The notes below the pieces were generated by a model. It had not been told where the DNA came from, did not search any database, and saw only the letters and a program-made list of their open reading frames with translations. Below are positions 1 to 8,976 of a DNA stretch of 64,000 nt, piece after piece (the stretch's first letter is position 1; the number at the start of each line of letters is the position of its first letter). The position numbers were made by a program, and so were the translations under genes. The stretch is from an uncultured Lachnospiraceae bacterium (GTDB taxonomy: Bacteria > Bacillota > Clostridia > Lachnospirales > Lachnospiraceae): contig CAKRHW010000001.1 of NCBI GenBank assembly GCA_934339365.1, forward strand, positions 62,001 to 126,000, in the 5' to 3' direction.

Positions 1-1
1 T

Positions 2-1279
2 CATGACACGATTTGTAAATAACTGTGTTCTGGTCAATTCTTTATTTGCGCCATCGAATCGTTTTTCTTCTGTTTTTTCACGTCCAAAAGCACGAATAAC
101 CGATAAACCGGTAAGAATTTCTCTTGAAATAAGATTGACTTTATCAACAAGTTTCTGCATAATCTTAAACTTCGGCATTGCAAATCCCATCAATACTCCA
201 ACAAAGCCTAAAATAACTAATACTGCACATACAATAATCCAGCCCATTCCGGCTCCTGTGTGAATTACTTTGATAATTCCTCCAATTCCAATGATTGGTG
301 CATATAAAATAATTCGAATCATCATGGTTGTTGCAAGTTGTACCTGCTGAATGTCATTCGTACTTCGTGTAATCAGTGATGCAGTGGAAAATTGATTAAT
401 CTCAGAATTCGAAAATCCGACAACTTTTTCGAATACACGATTTCTAAGAGTTTTACCAATTCCGGCTCCGATTCTGGCAGCAAAGTATCCGACTCCGATT
501 GCCATGATCAGCATAATAAGAGCCATCACTAACATCTTTGCACCTTCTGTCCACAAATAACTTTTTTGTCTTTTCTCAATATCTACTCCGGCCTTTTTAT
601 CACAGTCTAAAGCAAATTTTGCACCCATTGCTGACAATGTAGAAGATCCAACCTCATCAAGCTTTTCTTCCATCTCTTTTCTCGTCTGATTCATCGATTC
701 CTGTGTCGCTTTTCCTGATGCAATCATTTCTGCCATCATAGGTCTCATGTCGACATAGACTGACTCTTTTCCATTTTCGTCTTCAGCTTTAAACGTAGAA
801 AGCTTCGTCTGCATCATTTGTTCGATTTCTTCTAGCGACATCTGATCAATCTTTTCAGCCTGTGCTTTTGTCTGCTCATTCTGTTCAAACTGTTTCTTCA
901 CCATTTCTTTAAACTGTGATTCTTCAAGATTTCCTAACTGATATACTAATAAAATCGGTGTAAATAACTCATCATCTGAGTTATCTAATTCTTTTTCTTT
1001 TAAATCTTTTCTTTCATAAAGATCCTCTTTTTTATCAAAGGAATCCTTCCACTCTTTCTTTTCCGATTCATTCATATACAATTGAGCATATTCATAATCC
1101 TCTTTTGTAATCTTTTGTGGAATGCTGTGTTTCACTCCCTTATTCTGTATTCCGACATCAATAATATCTGATGTATACTGTGGTAATGACAGATCACAAT
1201 ATGCCTGCACACACAACAGTGCAATAATCAATACCATCATGTACCAGTATGGAGCTAAATTTGCAAATATTTTCTTCAT
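2..1279 (-). CDS. ABC transporter, membrane domain (partial, cut by left edge)
   Basis: The frame starts at ATG 1279 and is open to the left edge, so only the first 426 residues are seen. One membrane segment lies at residues 12-28, followed by a long polar Glu/Lys-rich insert (about 45-240), then the start of a type I exporter membrane domain with the usual exporter motifs (FSTASLITRSTNDI; LSVIRAFGRE). The nucleotide-binding domain should lie beyond the edge. The marR gene sits 23 nt upstream in the same direction, so the two are probably one transcript. Family knowledge: such MarR-linked exporters often export drugs or peptides as heterodimers; the substrate cannot be told from sequence. 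Confidence 0.88.
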   Translation of the reverse strand, partial: MKKIFANLAPYWYMMVLIIALLCVQAYCDLSLPQYTSDIIDVGIQNKGVKHSIPQKITKEDYEYAQLYMNESEKKEWKDSFDKKEDLYERKDLKEKELDNSDDELFTPILLVYQLGNLEESQFKEMVKKQFEQNEQTKAQAEKIDQMSLEEIEQMMQTKLSTFKAEDENGKESVYVDMRPMMAEMIASGKATQESMNQTRKEMEEKLDEVGSSTLSAMGAKFALDCDKKAGVDIEKRQKSYLWTEGAKMLVMALIMLIMAIGVGYFAARIGAGIGKTLRNRVFEKVVGFSNSEINQFSTASLITRSTNDIQQVQLATTMMIRIILYAPIIGIGGIIKVIHTGAGMGWIIVCAVLVILGFVGVLMGFAMPKFKIMQKLVDKVNLISREILTGLSVIRAFGREKTEEKRFDGANKELTRTQLFTNRVM

Positions 1280-1302
1280 GTAACTGCACACTTCCTTTCC
1301 TT

Positions 1303-1743
1303 CTAGTCTCTTTCTTCTGTTGTTTTACTCTTTAAAAACTCCACAACTCTCTTCATAATCCGTATCATTTCGGCTGCATCTTTCTCACCTAAAAAAGTAA
1401 TCAACGCTTCCTGCCTTTTACATAATTCTTTCTTCTTTTTACAAGCTAAATCCTGTCCCTGTTCCGTTAACGAAACTAATACTTTTCTCTTATCTGCAGG
1501 ATCATGTTCTCGACATATAAGCCCCTTTTTTTCCAGGCACTTCAAGATATCCGCCACACGTCCTGATCCGATATTTAAAACATCTTTTATTTCCCCGGGT
1601 GTTACATTTTTCCCTTCAAAATAAAGATAATGCATAACTCCAATTTCCCCTTTTACTTCTTCTGGAAATGGTTTCCTTGGCGAAAACTGATGCATTTGTT
1701 TAAATACCTCTAAATATTCATCTGTCAGTTCCTGTGCGTTCAT
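1303..1743 (-). CDS. MarR family transcriptional regulator
   Basis: A 146-residue protein of normal MarR length. A winged helix-turn-helix is visible at about residues 45-110: a recognition helix region (GSGRVADILKCLEKKGLI) followed by a basic wing with the family pattern DPADKRKVLVSLTEQG. The C-terminal helix would form the dimer interface. It precedes the ABC exporter by 23 nt and is preceded by a near-perfect long palindrome overlapping its promoter, so autorepression together with the exporter is likely. The ligand is unknown. Confidence 0.92.
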   Translation of the reverse strand: MNAQELTDEYLEVFKQMHQFSPRKPFPEEVKGEIGVMHYLYFEGKNVTPGEIKDVLNIGSGRVADILKCLEKKGLICREHDPADKRKVLVSLTEQGQDLACKKKKELCKRQEALITFLGEKDAAEMIRIMKRVVEFLKSKTTEERD

Positions 1744-1804
1744 CTGTCAGACTTCCTCCTTTCTCTTATCCTGCTTTTTTCTTTCCTTTTTCACAGAAAG
1801 AAAA

Positions 1805-1872
1805 AACATACAAAAAATATCTCGCACTACGAGATACTTTCGTATGTTAACACTCTTTCTAATCCTTGTCAA
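1805..1872 (-). promoter_or_regulatory. marR promoter with palindromic operator
   Basis: On the minus strand a -35 TTGACA (1872-1867), a 17-bp spacer and a -10 TAACAT (1849-1844) precede marR. The -10 overlaps one end of a long palindrome: outer arms AACATAC (1805-1811) and GTATGTT (1842-1848), inner arms ATCTCG (1819-1824) and CGAGAT (1830-1835) around CACTA. Position and symmetry fit an autoregulatory MarR operator. Confidence 0.75.
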
Positions 1873-1878
1873 GTCTGA

Positions 1879-2400
1879 TTATGATAATTCCTGTATATGA
1901 CGTTCTTCTATTTCTTTTCGAATATAGGAATCCACATTCTTTAATTCAATCTGAAGTACAAAAGCCAGTTCTTCATAAAGCTGCTCTTCTGCTCTTTTAA
2001 AATACCTTTCATCTACCACAGTCATACGTTTTCCAAGCTTTGCACGCTTATCATGTCGGATATGCAAAGTCTTTATCATTTTTGCCAGTTTTAGACAATC
2101 GCAGGACTTTAACGTCTCTTTATACTTTCTTTCCCGCTCTTTTTCATTTGTAATCCAGTCTGCTTCCATTCCGTCTATCTGTTGAATTAATGCATCTGCC
2201 TGTTTCCTTGAAATTACATCCCTCATGACTTGTTTCGGGTTATCAACCGGTGCATAGATGATGGATTCCGTCTGATACAAGGGTGCCAATGTATAATACT
2301 GTCTTTCTTTATCCGCAACATTCATCGCAAGCGGACCAATATCAATCACTTTACATACACCATGATTACTGTAAACAACAATATCACCTATTTGGAACAT
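1879..2400 (-). CDS. CarD family (CarD/CdnL/TRCF-type) transcription factor
   Basis: A 173-residue protein. The N-terminus (MFQIGDIVVYSNHGVCKVIDI) is the RNA-polymerase-interacting CarD_N domain at residues 1-65, followed by a helical C-terminal half rich in Lys/Arg/Glu as in CdnL proteins. Family knowledge: these bind the RNA polymerase beta subunit and stabilise open promoter complexes. It is transcribed alone from its own promoter, and the marR promoter begins just after its stop. The promoter shares a 24-bp identical segment with that of the cytidylate-kinase-like gene at 54.4 kb. Confidence 0.9.
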   Translation of the reverse strand: MFQIGDIVVYSNHGVCKVIDIGPLAMNVADKERQYYTLAPLYQTESIIYAPVDNPKQVMRDVISRKQADALIQQIDGMEADWITNEKERERKYKETLKSCDCLKLAKMIKTLHIRHDKRAKLGKRMTVVDERYFKRAEEQLYEELAFVLQIELKNVDSYIRKEIEERHIQELS

Positions 2401-2470
2401 TTTACCTCATTTCCTTTCTTTACCTGTTACATTCTCTGTTTTATTTCGTCCAAACAGAGTTTTTCTTACT

Positions 2471-2511
2471 TTTACACTTCTATTGTAACACTTTGAAATT
2501 CAAAATGTCAG
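2471..2511 (-). promoter_or_regulatory. Promoter of the carD-like gene
   Basis: Minus-strand -35 CTGACA (2511-2506), 18-bp spacer and extended -10 TGTTACAAT (hexamer 2487-2482). The segment 2471-2494, covering the -10 and start region, recurs identically at 55019-55042. Confidence 0.7.
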
Positions 2512-2518
2512 TTTTTTT

Positions 2519-3901
2519 TCATTTTTTTAGTCTTAAAATTTTTCTTAGTCCCTTTGGATAATGATTCTTCATGGTGTTATTTACTAATTTTCCCCATCCA
2601 ATACTGTATCCTTCTATGGTAATCAGATACCACCCTTTCTCTCCCTCCCATGAAAATGTATTTCCCTGCAGATACTGATATACTTCATTTTCTGTTACAT
2701 GCAAATCTGCATGTAAGAGCACTTCATTTTTATGAAGAGCTAAAGCCAGTGCATGTCCGGGCTCAAATCTGTTTTTCTTCATTGTTCCTAAATGTAATCC
2801 TGGTCTTAATACCTTCAATCCCTTTAATTCCGGTGTTCCTTCCGGCAAAAGATATAACTGTTCTCCGAATAATAAATAAGTCCCATTGATATCACCTGTT
2901 AAATATTGTTTTTTAAATGCAAAAAATTCCTTTAAATTTTTTTCATCTTCACCCTTTTGCAGCTTTATTTTCTTCGAATTACCACACTGTTCTTCTTTTT
3001 TCTTTAATACTGCTAAATAATGTCCCTCTCCTTTTAATTTGTGTGGCCACAGACGAATGGTATTGTGAAGATTTTTTTCTTTTTCCTCTTTTGTTTCACA
3101 TCTGCCCTCTGACATCATAGGATAACGGAACACTTTTTCTATTTCCATCTCTTCATGTCTCTCTAGAAACCGCAATACACTTCCTTCATCCTCTTCTTCT
3201 GAAAAAGTACAGGTCGAATACACAATTCGTCCTTTAGGTTTTAGCATGGAATATGCACAATCTAAAATTTCATCCTGTCGTTTGGCACACAGTTTTACAT
3301 TTTCTACACTCCATTCCTCTCTGGCAATTTCATTCTTTACAAACATGCCTTCTCCGGAACATGGCGCATCTACCATAATCCTGTCAAAAAACAGTGGAAA
3401 TCTCTTCTCTAATTTTTGTGGTGTTTCATTCGTTACAATTGCATTTTTAATCCCCATTCTCTCTACATTTTCTGAAAGGATTTTCGCTCTTGCCGGATGA
3501 ATTTCATTACTGACTAATAAGCCTCTGCCCTCCATTGCTGCAGCAATCATTGTCGTTTTTCCTCCCGGGGCAGCACACAAATCTAAAACAGTCTCTCCTG
3601 GTTTTGCATCTAAATATGTGGCCGGTGCCATTGCACTTGGCTCCTGAATATAATAAACACCTGCCTCATGAAAAGGATGCTTTCCTGGCTGTTGTGTCTC
3701 TCCCTTATAATAATACCCATATTTTGCCCATTCAATCTCTGAAAGTGAAAAATCCTGATTCTTCAAAAAAGATTCCTGATTTCCTTTTAATGGATTAAAC
3801 CTTAGTCCATAATAGCGCTCTCTTTCATAGCTTTGCATAAAGTCATCATATTCTAGACCTAACATTTTTTTCATTCGTTCTGTAAATTCCTGTGGAAACA
3901 T
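2519..3901 (-). CDS. RsmF/NOP2/Sun-type rRNA (cytosine-C5) methyltransferase
   Basis: SAM-dependent RNA m5C methyltransferase. Numbered from ATG 3901 it has about 460 residues. Visible motifs are the SAM loop LDLCAAPGGKTT, the catalytic DAPCSGEGMF (PCS motif) and VYSTCTF with the second family cysteine. The C-terminal ~150 residues (GHALALALHKNE...GWYLITIEGYSIGWGKLVNN) match the RNA-binding tail of RsmF/YebU-like enzymes. An upstream in-frame ATG at 3952 exists, but GGAG (3911-3908) sits 6 nt before 3901 and the promoter -10 lies at 3941-3936, downstream of 3952, so 3901 is preferred. The exact rRNA target is not deducible. Confidence 0.92.
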   Translation of the reverse strand: MFPQEFTERMKKMLGLEYDDFMQSYERERYYGLRFNPLKGNQESFLKNQDFSLSEIEWAKYGYYYKGETQQPGKHPFHEAGVYYIQEPSAMAPATYLDAKPGETVLDLCAAPGGKTTMIAAAMEGRGLLVSNEIHPARAKILSENVERMGIKNAIVTNETPQKLEKRFPLFFDRIMVDAPCSGEGMFVKNEIAREEWSVENVKLCAKRQDEILDCAYSMLKPKGRIVYSTCTFSEEEDEGSVLRFLERHEEMEIEKVFRYPMMSEGRCETKEEKEKNLHNTIRLWPHKLKGEGHYLAVLKKKEEQCGNSKKIKLQKGEDEKNLKEFFAFKKQYLTGDINGTYLLFGEQLYLLPEGTPELKGLKVLRPGLHLGTMKKNRFEPGHALALALHKNEVLLHADLHVTENEVYQYLQGNTFSWEGEKGWYLITIEGYSIGWGKLVNNTMKNHYPKGLRKILRLKK

Positions 3902-3935
3902 TTCTTTCTCCATTCTCTTGTCATTTTTTATCTCT

Positions 3936-3964
3936 ATCATACTATGAACCATCTAAAATCACAA
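3936..3964 (-). promoter_or_regulatory. Promoter of the rRNA methyltransferase gene
   Basis: Minus-strand -35 TTGTGA (3964-3959), 17 bp, -10 TATGAT (3941-3936). It is divergent from and adjacent to the argC promoter, and it supports translation from 3901 rather than 3952. Confidence 0.6.
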
Positions 3965-3971
3965 CAAATGA

Positions 3972-4000
3972 TTGCATTTTAACAGAAACCGTTCTATAAT
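3972..4000 (+). promoter_or_regulatory. argC promoter
   Basis: -35 TTGCAT (3972-3977), 17 bp, perfect -10 TATAAT (3995-4000). It implies a leader of about 90 nt before ATG 4098; no ARG box or T-box could be recognised in it. Confidence 0.65.
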
Positions 4001-4097
4001 TACAAAAAGCAAGATTTACCAAATAAGAGAGTTATGATTGTCACAACAGATGTCATTTCCTCTCATATTATTACAAGAAAGATTGGAGAAAAAGAAA

Positions 4098-5045
4098 ATG
4101 AGACCTAAGATTTACATCGATGGAAGTGCCGGTACTACGGGACTCCGTATTAATGAACGTTTTCAGGGACGTGAAGATATCGAAATTCTTTCTATTCCGG
4201 AAGAATTAAGAAAAGACCCGGAAACGAGAAAGGAGTTTATTAACCGCTCAGACATTACTTTTTTATGTCTTCCTGATGCTGCTTCCATAGAAGCCGTTTC
4301 TATGATTGAAAATGATAATGTACGTATTATTGATACCTCAACTGCACACCGTACAACCGCCGGCTGGGCATATGGATTTCCTGAGCTTTCTCCTGAATTC
4401 CGGAATGCCATCCGTACCGGAAAAAGAATCGCCAATCCAGGATGTCATGCTTCAGGATTTATTGCTGTTACATACCCTTTAGTTGCAAAAGGAATTCTTC
4501 CAAAAGACTATCCTGTCACAAGTTACTCTCTTACCGGATACAGTGGTGGTGGTAAAAAGATGATTGCAGAATACGAAGGAGAAGATCGAAACAAAGAATT
4601 AGATTCGCCTCGTATGTACGCATTAACCCAGCAGCATAAGCATTTAAAAGAGATGCAGCAGATTACTAAACTCAATGATCTTCCTCTTTTCACACCAATT
4701 GTTGCGGATTATTACAGTGGAATGGTAGTCACACTTCCATTATATACCAAATTATTAAATGGTTCACAAACAGCAAAATCTATTCAGGAATTTTTCTCTG
4801 ACTATTATAAAGATGAGCCATTTATTCAGGTATTGCCATACGGATGTGAAGAAAAGCTTCATGGATTCCTTGGTTCTAATAATTGTTCTGGATGGGATGG
4901 CATGCAGATTTGTGTAACCGGTAATGATGATCGTGTTATGATTTCTTCCCGCTTCGACAATCTTGGAAAAGGAGCTTCGGGTGCTGCAATTCAATGTATG
5001 AATATCATGCTTGGATGTGATGAGACAACCGGACTGTCACTATAA
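4098..5045 (+). CDS. argC: N-acetyl-gamma-glutamyl-phosphate reductase, type 2
   Basis: Third step of arginine synthesis: NADPH-dependent reduction of N-acetylglutamyl-5-phosphate to the semialdehyde. The N-terminus (MRPKIYIDGSAGTTGLRI) is the nucleotide-binding loop and NPGCHASGF carries the catalytic cysteine. The 315-residue length and the early GSAGTTG loop fit the shorter type 2 ArgC. Start 4098 is chosen over the in-frame ATG at 4038 because GGAG lies at 4085-4088 and homology starts at MRPKIY. No other arg gene is adjacent, so the rest of the pathway must be elsewhere. Confidence 0.93.
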   Translation: MRPKIYIDGSAGTTGLRINERFQGREDIEILSIPEELRKDPETRKEFINRSDITFLCLPDAASIEAVSMIENDNVRIIDTSTAHRTTAGWAYGFPELSPEFRNAIRTGKRIANPGCHASGFIAVTYPLVAKGILPKDYPVTSYSLTGYSGGGKKMIAEYEGEDRNKELDSPRMYALTQQHKHLKEMQQITKLNDLPLFTPIVADYYSGMVVTLPLYTKLLNGSQTAKSIQEFFSDYYKDEPFIQVLPYGCEEKLHGFLGSNNCSGWDGMQICVTGNDDRVMISSRFDNLGKGASGAAIQCMNIMLGCDETTGLSL

Positions 5046-5070
5046 TTATTCGATTCCTATTTTTAATAAA

Positions 5071-5127
5071 AAAGCTGCTGCAGATTTCGCTATTCCTATA
5101 CGAATGATTCTGTAGCAGCTTCTTTTT
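5071..5127. terminator. Bidirectional terminator between argC and the GTPase fusion gene
   Basis: Arms AAGCTGCTGCAGA (5072-5084) and TCTGTAGCAGCTT (5109-5121) pair with one wobble. An A run precedes and a T run follows, so it can serve both convergent genes. Confidence 0.8.
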
Positions 5128-7822
5128 ATTCTTTTTTGGTAAAGGTATCAATTTCTTCTTTTGAAAATCCGTCTAACAGATATGTTTTCTCTTTTTCTCT
5201 ACTGTTTTCATAGTTCTGATACATCTGTTCTTTTGCATAAGCAATTTCCTTTTCTAATTCCCTTGATGATACTAAGTGGCATCCTGCTCCTGTAATAATA
5301 ATCTGTTCTAATCCATCCGATGTTACTACTGTAATATCATATTTCTTCTGATGTTCGTGTGTAAATTTTTCTATAAAGGCATCTGCCGTTTCCGCTTCTT
5401 TTGTATAAACAATATGAATGTTATGATAATCTAAAAATTCTGTTTCATGCCCCTTTACACGATATGCATCAAAAACAACGATCATTTCTTTCTGGCAGAT
5501 TCCCTGATAATCACAAAGAATATCTACTAATCGTCCCCTTGCCGCATTAATATCCGCTTTTGCTAACTCATTTAATTCTGACCATGCAAAGATTACATTA
5601 TAGCCATCTACTAACATGTAAGGAACCTTTTTTTCTTCCTGACGATAGACTCTTGTAACCCGTTCAGAAGTTGTTTCCTTTGGCACATTTCTTCGCCGGA
5701 TTCCTTTGTGAGGAATGAATTCTGATTTTTGATTTGCGTAATATGTCTGTTTTAATATCTGATCAATTTCTTCTTTCCCAAGAGCATAATCTAACTCCTG
5801 CATTTTTGATTTCGCCTGAATCTGCATTTCACCTGTTTGATCTTTCTTATCGTTCAATCCCTGATATGCCAGGAGATGCATATGTTCTTTTACTTCATTC
5901 CATGGTACATAATACCCTGCTCCATGTGCACAAAAAACAGAACCTGATGGTTGATATTCATCCTTTTCAGGATCGTAACCACTACTCTCTATAATTTCAT
6001 CCTGATTATGACAAATCTGATATCCCTTCACTTCATAAGTGAGTTTTCCTCTTCCTTTGGTATAAGCCCGAAGTTCTTTTAAATATCCTGCCATTTCTGA
6101 AACAGGTGCCGTTCCGTTTAATACCGAATATTCTCCATCCGATTCCGTAATTTCACATCCACCTTTCATTTTTTCGATATCCATCATGGCATGTCCAACA
6201 CAGTCTGTCGGAAGTTCCATGCAAAACTTGTAATATGGTTCTAATAATACAGACTTTGCTTCCATCAGTCCCTGACGAACGGCCCGGTAAGTTGCCTGTC
6301 TGAAATCACCGCCTTCTGTATGTTTTTTATGAGCACGTCCTGCAACTAAAATAATTTCCATGTCAGTAATAGGTGCTCCTGTTAATACTCCACGATGTTG
6401 CTTTTCCTTCAGATGTGTCAAAATCAATCTCTGCCAGTTTTTTGACAGCATATCTTCACTACATTCTGAACGGAAGTGCATTCCACTTCCTTTTTCTCCT
6501 GGTTTTAATAACAAATGTACTTCTGCATAATGCTTTAATGGTTCAAAATGCCCGACACCCTCTACGGTATTACAAATGGTTTCTTTATATAATATGTTTC
6601 CATTTCCAAAAGAAACGGTAACATGAAAGCGTTCATCGATTATTTTTTCTAAAATCTCTAACTGAACTTCTCCCATCACCTGAATGGCAATTTCCTTTTT
6701 CCACTCATCCCACTTGATATGCAACGACGGATCTTCTTCCTCAAGCTCTCTTAACTTTGGTAATAAAACCATCGGATCCGTTCCATCCTCAATCATTACC
6801 TGATATGTTAAAACCGGTTCTATCATTGGCTGCACAGTCTCTAATCCCTCGCCTAATCCCTGCCCTGCATAGGTTTTTGTTAATCCGGCAACTGTACAGA
6901 TCATTCCTGCCTCTGCCTGTTTTAAAGACTGAAATTTTTCTCCCAAATACAGGCGAATCTGATTTACTTTTTCATCGATACGTTCTATTCCATCTTCTGT
7001 TCTTACCAGATAAGAAAGGACATCTTTTACTTTTAAACATCCACCTGTTATCTTTAAATGTGTCAGTCGATTACCGCCTAAGTCTCTTGTAATCTTAAAA
7101 ACACGTGCCTGAAATGAATCCGTATACGTTTTCTGTCTGGTATACGTATTCAGTCCCTGCAAAAATGCTTTCACACCATTCATTTTTAATGCCGAACCGA
7201 AAAAGCATGGAAATATCGTTCTCTTTGCAATCAAATCAGTTATAACTTTGTCTGTAATTTTTCCTGTTTCTAAATATTCATTCATAACTTCTTCTTTAGA
7301 AAGTGCAATACTTTCGTAAAAAGAATCTTCCTTTTCATTCGAAAAATCAACAATATTTGCATTCAGTTTTTTTTGCAATAATTGCAATATGGCATTCTGA
7401 TCTGCCCCCATCTGATCCATCTTATTGACAAAAAGAAAAACCGGAATCTGATATTTTGCCAAAAGATTCCACACCGTCATCGTATGCGCCTGTATGCCAT
7501 CATTGGCACTGATAATTAAAATTCCATAATCAATTACCTGCAGTGTCCGTTCCATTTCTGTTGAAAAATCAACATGTCCGGGTGTATCTAATAGTGTAAA
7601 TTCTGTCCCCTCATATTGTACTCTTGCCTGCTTAGAAAAAATGGTAATTCCTCTCTGTCTTTCTAAATCAAAATGGTCAAACAAAGTATCTTTTTTATCT
7701 ACTCTTCCAAGTGTCCGAATACTTCCACCTTCATATAGCATTGCCTCTGATAAAGTTGTCTTTCCTGCATCCACATGTGCAAGCATTCCCATTACTAGTT
7801 TCTTCATTCTATTTTCCCACAA
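5126..7822 (-). CDS. Ribosomal-protection (TetM-like) GTPase fused to a YacP/Rae1-type NYN nuclease domain
   Basis: An 898-residue two-part protein. Residues 1 to about 650 are an EF-G-like GTPase of the ribosomal-protection class: G1 AHVDAGKTT (15-23), DTPGH, NKMD, then EF-G domains II-V. Residues about 734-870 form an NYN domain of the YacP/Rae1 type: MLVDGYNVIFAW with Asp739, VVFDAY with Asp785 and a conserved VVTSDGLEQ. Family knowledge: TetM-like factors bind the ribosomal A-site region, and Bacillus Rae1 cleaves mRNA in the A site; whether this NYN domain cleaves is inference. The TTG start at 7822 follows AAAGGA closely; ATG 7807 (MKKLVMGMLAHVDAG) is the alternative. True tetracycline resistance should not be assumed. 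Confidence 0.88.
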   Translation of the reverse strand: MWENRMKKLVMGMLAHVDAGKTTLSEAMLYEGGSIRTLGRVDKKDTLFDHFDLERQRGITIFSKQARVQYEGTEFTLLDTPGHVDFSTEMERTLQVIDYGILIISANDGIQAHTMTVWNLLAKYQIPVFLFVNKMDQMGADQNAILQLLQKKLNANIVDFSNEKEDSFYESIALSKEEVMNEYLETGKITDKVITDLIAKRTIFPCFFGSALKMNGVKAFLQGLNTYTRQKTYTDSFQARVFKITRDLGGNRLTHLKITGGCLKVKDVLSYLVRTEDGIERIDEKVNQIRLYLGEKFQSLKQAEAGMICTVAGLTKTYAGQGLGEGLETVQPMIEPVLTYQVMIEDGTDPMVLLPKLRELEEEDPSLHIKWDEWKKEIAIQVMGEVQLEILEKIIDERFHVTVSFGNGNILYKETICNTVEGVGHFEPLKHYAEVHLLLKPGEKGSGMHFRSECSEDMLSKNWQRLILTHLKEKQHRGVLTGAPITDMEIILVAGRAHKKHTEGGDFRQATYRAVRQGLMEAKSVLLEPYYKFCMELPTDCVGHAMMDIEKMKGGCEITESDGEYSVLNGTAPVSEMAGYLKELRAYTKGRGKLTYEVKGYQICHNQDEIIESSGYDPEKDEYQPSGSVFCAHGAGYYVPWNEVKEHMHLLAYQGLNDKKDQTGEMQIQAKSKMQELDYALGKEEIDQILKQTYYANQKSEFIPHKGIRRRNVPKETTSERVTRVYRQEEKKVPYMLVDGYNVIFAWSELNELAKADINAARGRLVDILCDYQGICQKEMIVVFDAYRVKGHETEFLDYHNIHIVYTKEAETADAFIEKFTHEHQKKYDITVVTSDGLEQIIITGAGCHLVSSRELEKEIAYAKEQMYQNYENSREKEKTYLLDGFSKEEIDTFTKKE

Positions 7823-7843
7823 GATATTCCTTTCTCAAAGAAT

Positions 7844-8266
7844 TTATTTTTCTCCTTCTTTTGTCTGCAAAATATTTTCTAAAAATTCTGCAGCATCACG
7901 AATACAATCCGGACATGATCGTAACATTTTTCCGGTTGTAACACCTTTTAACTCTTTACAGATGACTGAGCTGTTTCTTGCTTTAAACTGTTCCATTACC
8001 TGTCTTGCTAATTTTCCAGTTGCCCCTTTACTGCTTACATTCTCAGAGTCACCACTGCTATTTAATAACCCTAATATCACACAGGCTCCTGAAATCGCTC
8101 CACAGGTTCCTTCCATATTTCCCATGCCGACACCAAATGCTTCTGTAATTCGTAACATCGTATTTTCATCGATTCCAAATAAATCGCAATAGGTACATGC
8201 AACTGCCTGTGCACAATTATATCCTTTGTTTCTTCTTTCTATTGTCTGCTCAATTCTAGTCTCCAT
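7844..8266 (-). CDS. C_GCAxxG_C_C family protein
   Basis: A 140-residue protein with the family signature: NCAQAV near residue 18, then CGAISGAC in the middle, and two further cysteines (VIC about residue 105, SCPDCIRDA about 118-126). Family knowledge: small cysteine-rich proteins common in anaerobic Firmicutes, thought to be redox-active or metal-binding, with no settled reaction. RBS GGAG lies 7 nt before ATG 8266. It lies 21 nt upstream of the GTPase fusion gene in the same direction, with no terminator seen between them, so co-transcription is plausible. Confidence 0.85.
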   Translation of the reverse strand: METRIEQTIERRNKGYNCAQAVACTYCDLFGIDENTMLRITEAFGVGMGNMEGTCGAISGACVILGLLNSSGDSENVSSKGATGKLARQVMEQFKARNSSVICKELKGVTTGKMLRSCPDCIRDAAEFLENILQTKEGEK

Positions 8267-8291
8267 GTATTTTCTCCTTTTTCATTATATT

Positions 8292-8918
8292 TTACCGCGT
8301 TCTTCGTTTCTTTCTCTTTCTTCTCTTTGGTCTGTTATGTTCCATCCGGTATTGTGCTATTTCAGCTTCAATTGTGGTGTAATCTCTCTCAAAAAGTTCC
8401 TGACACAATTGTTCCTGCAAAACCCCCTCTGAAATTGTATCAATTACTTTCTCCCGAACAAAATTTTTACTTTTATTTTTATATGCCGGCATTCCATTCA
8501 GTTCCTGAATGTGTGACAATTCGCGCCTCCAAAGCAATATAATTTTTTGCTTCATTTCTACTTTGGGATTCTTTTTCATTTGCCGCACAACATAAAAATC
8601 CACCTTGTCATCCTGTTCTTCTACTGAAATGATGCCCCACCATTCTGGAATATGTTCCTGTACATGCTTCGCATGTTTTGATCCCACCACGATTATATTC
8701 GCATCAAAAAAAAGATCATAATCCTTTGTCTGTCTTTCTAATCGGGCATAAGTATCTGCATCACTCTTTATTTCTACACCAATTAAACAATCTGGTAAAA
8801 CCATCATAATATCTGCCCTGGACCGTCCCATTGTCTTTTCTTCGATAATGCGTACTTTGGGATATCTTTCTTCAAAATATTCAAATAATGGCTCTCTGAT
8901 ATCTTTATCCTTTAACAT
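8292..8918 (-). CDS. sce7726 family protein, PD-(D/E)XK nuclease-like fold
   Basis: A 208-residue protein when started at ATG 8918, which has GGAG (8928-8925) 6 nt upstream; ATG 8930 is weaker. The segment RADIMMVLPDCLIGVEIKSDADTYARL has the D...EIKS spacing of PD-(D/E)XK folds, and WWGIISVE matches the sce7726-type end of the fold. The C-terminus (RPKRRKRKKRRTR) is strongly basic, suggesting nucleic-acid contact. Biological role is unknown. A leader hairpin candidate lies upstream at 8977-9015. Confidence 0.72.
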   Translation of the reverse strand: MLKDKDIREPLFEYFEERYPKVRIIEEKTMGRSRADIMMVLPDCLIGVEIKSDADTYARLERQTKDYDLFFDANIIVVGSKHAKHVQEHIPEWWGIISVEEQDDKVDFYVVRQMKKNPKVEMKQKIILLWRRELSHIQELNGMPAYKNKSKNFVREKVIDTISEGVLQEQLCQELFERDYTTIEAEIAQYRMEHNRPKRRKRKKRRTR

Positions 8919-8976
8919 AAATTTCTCCATGTTCTTTCAGGTTTCTGAGAATTTATTTTTAAACATATTGATTTAG

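Noticed and set aside
4001..4097. T-box or ARG box in the argC leader
   Set aside because: No T-box core, specifier stem or terminator could be recognised in the roughly 90-nt leader, and no ARG-box palindrome.
5126..7822. Calling this gene an acquired tetracycline-resistance determinant
   Set aside because: The TetM-like part is divergent, the gene has host-like base composition, no mobile-element context is visible, and it carries an extra nuclease-like domain.
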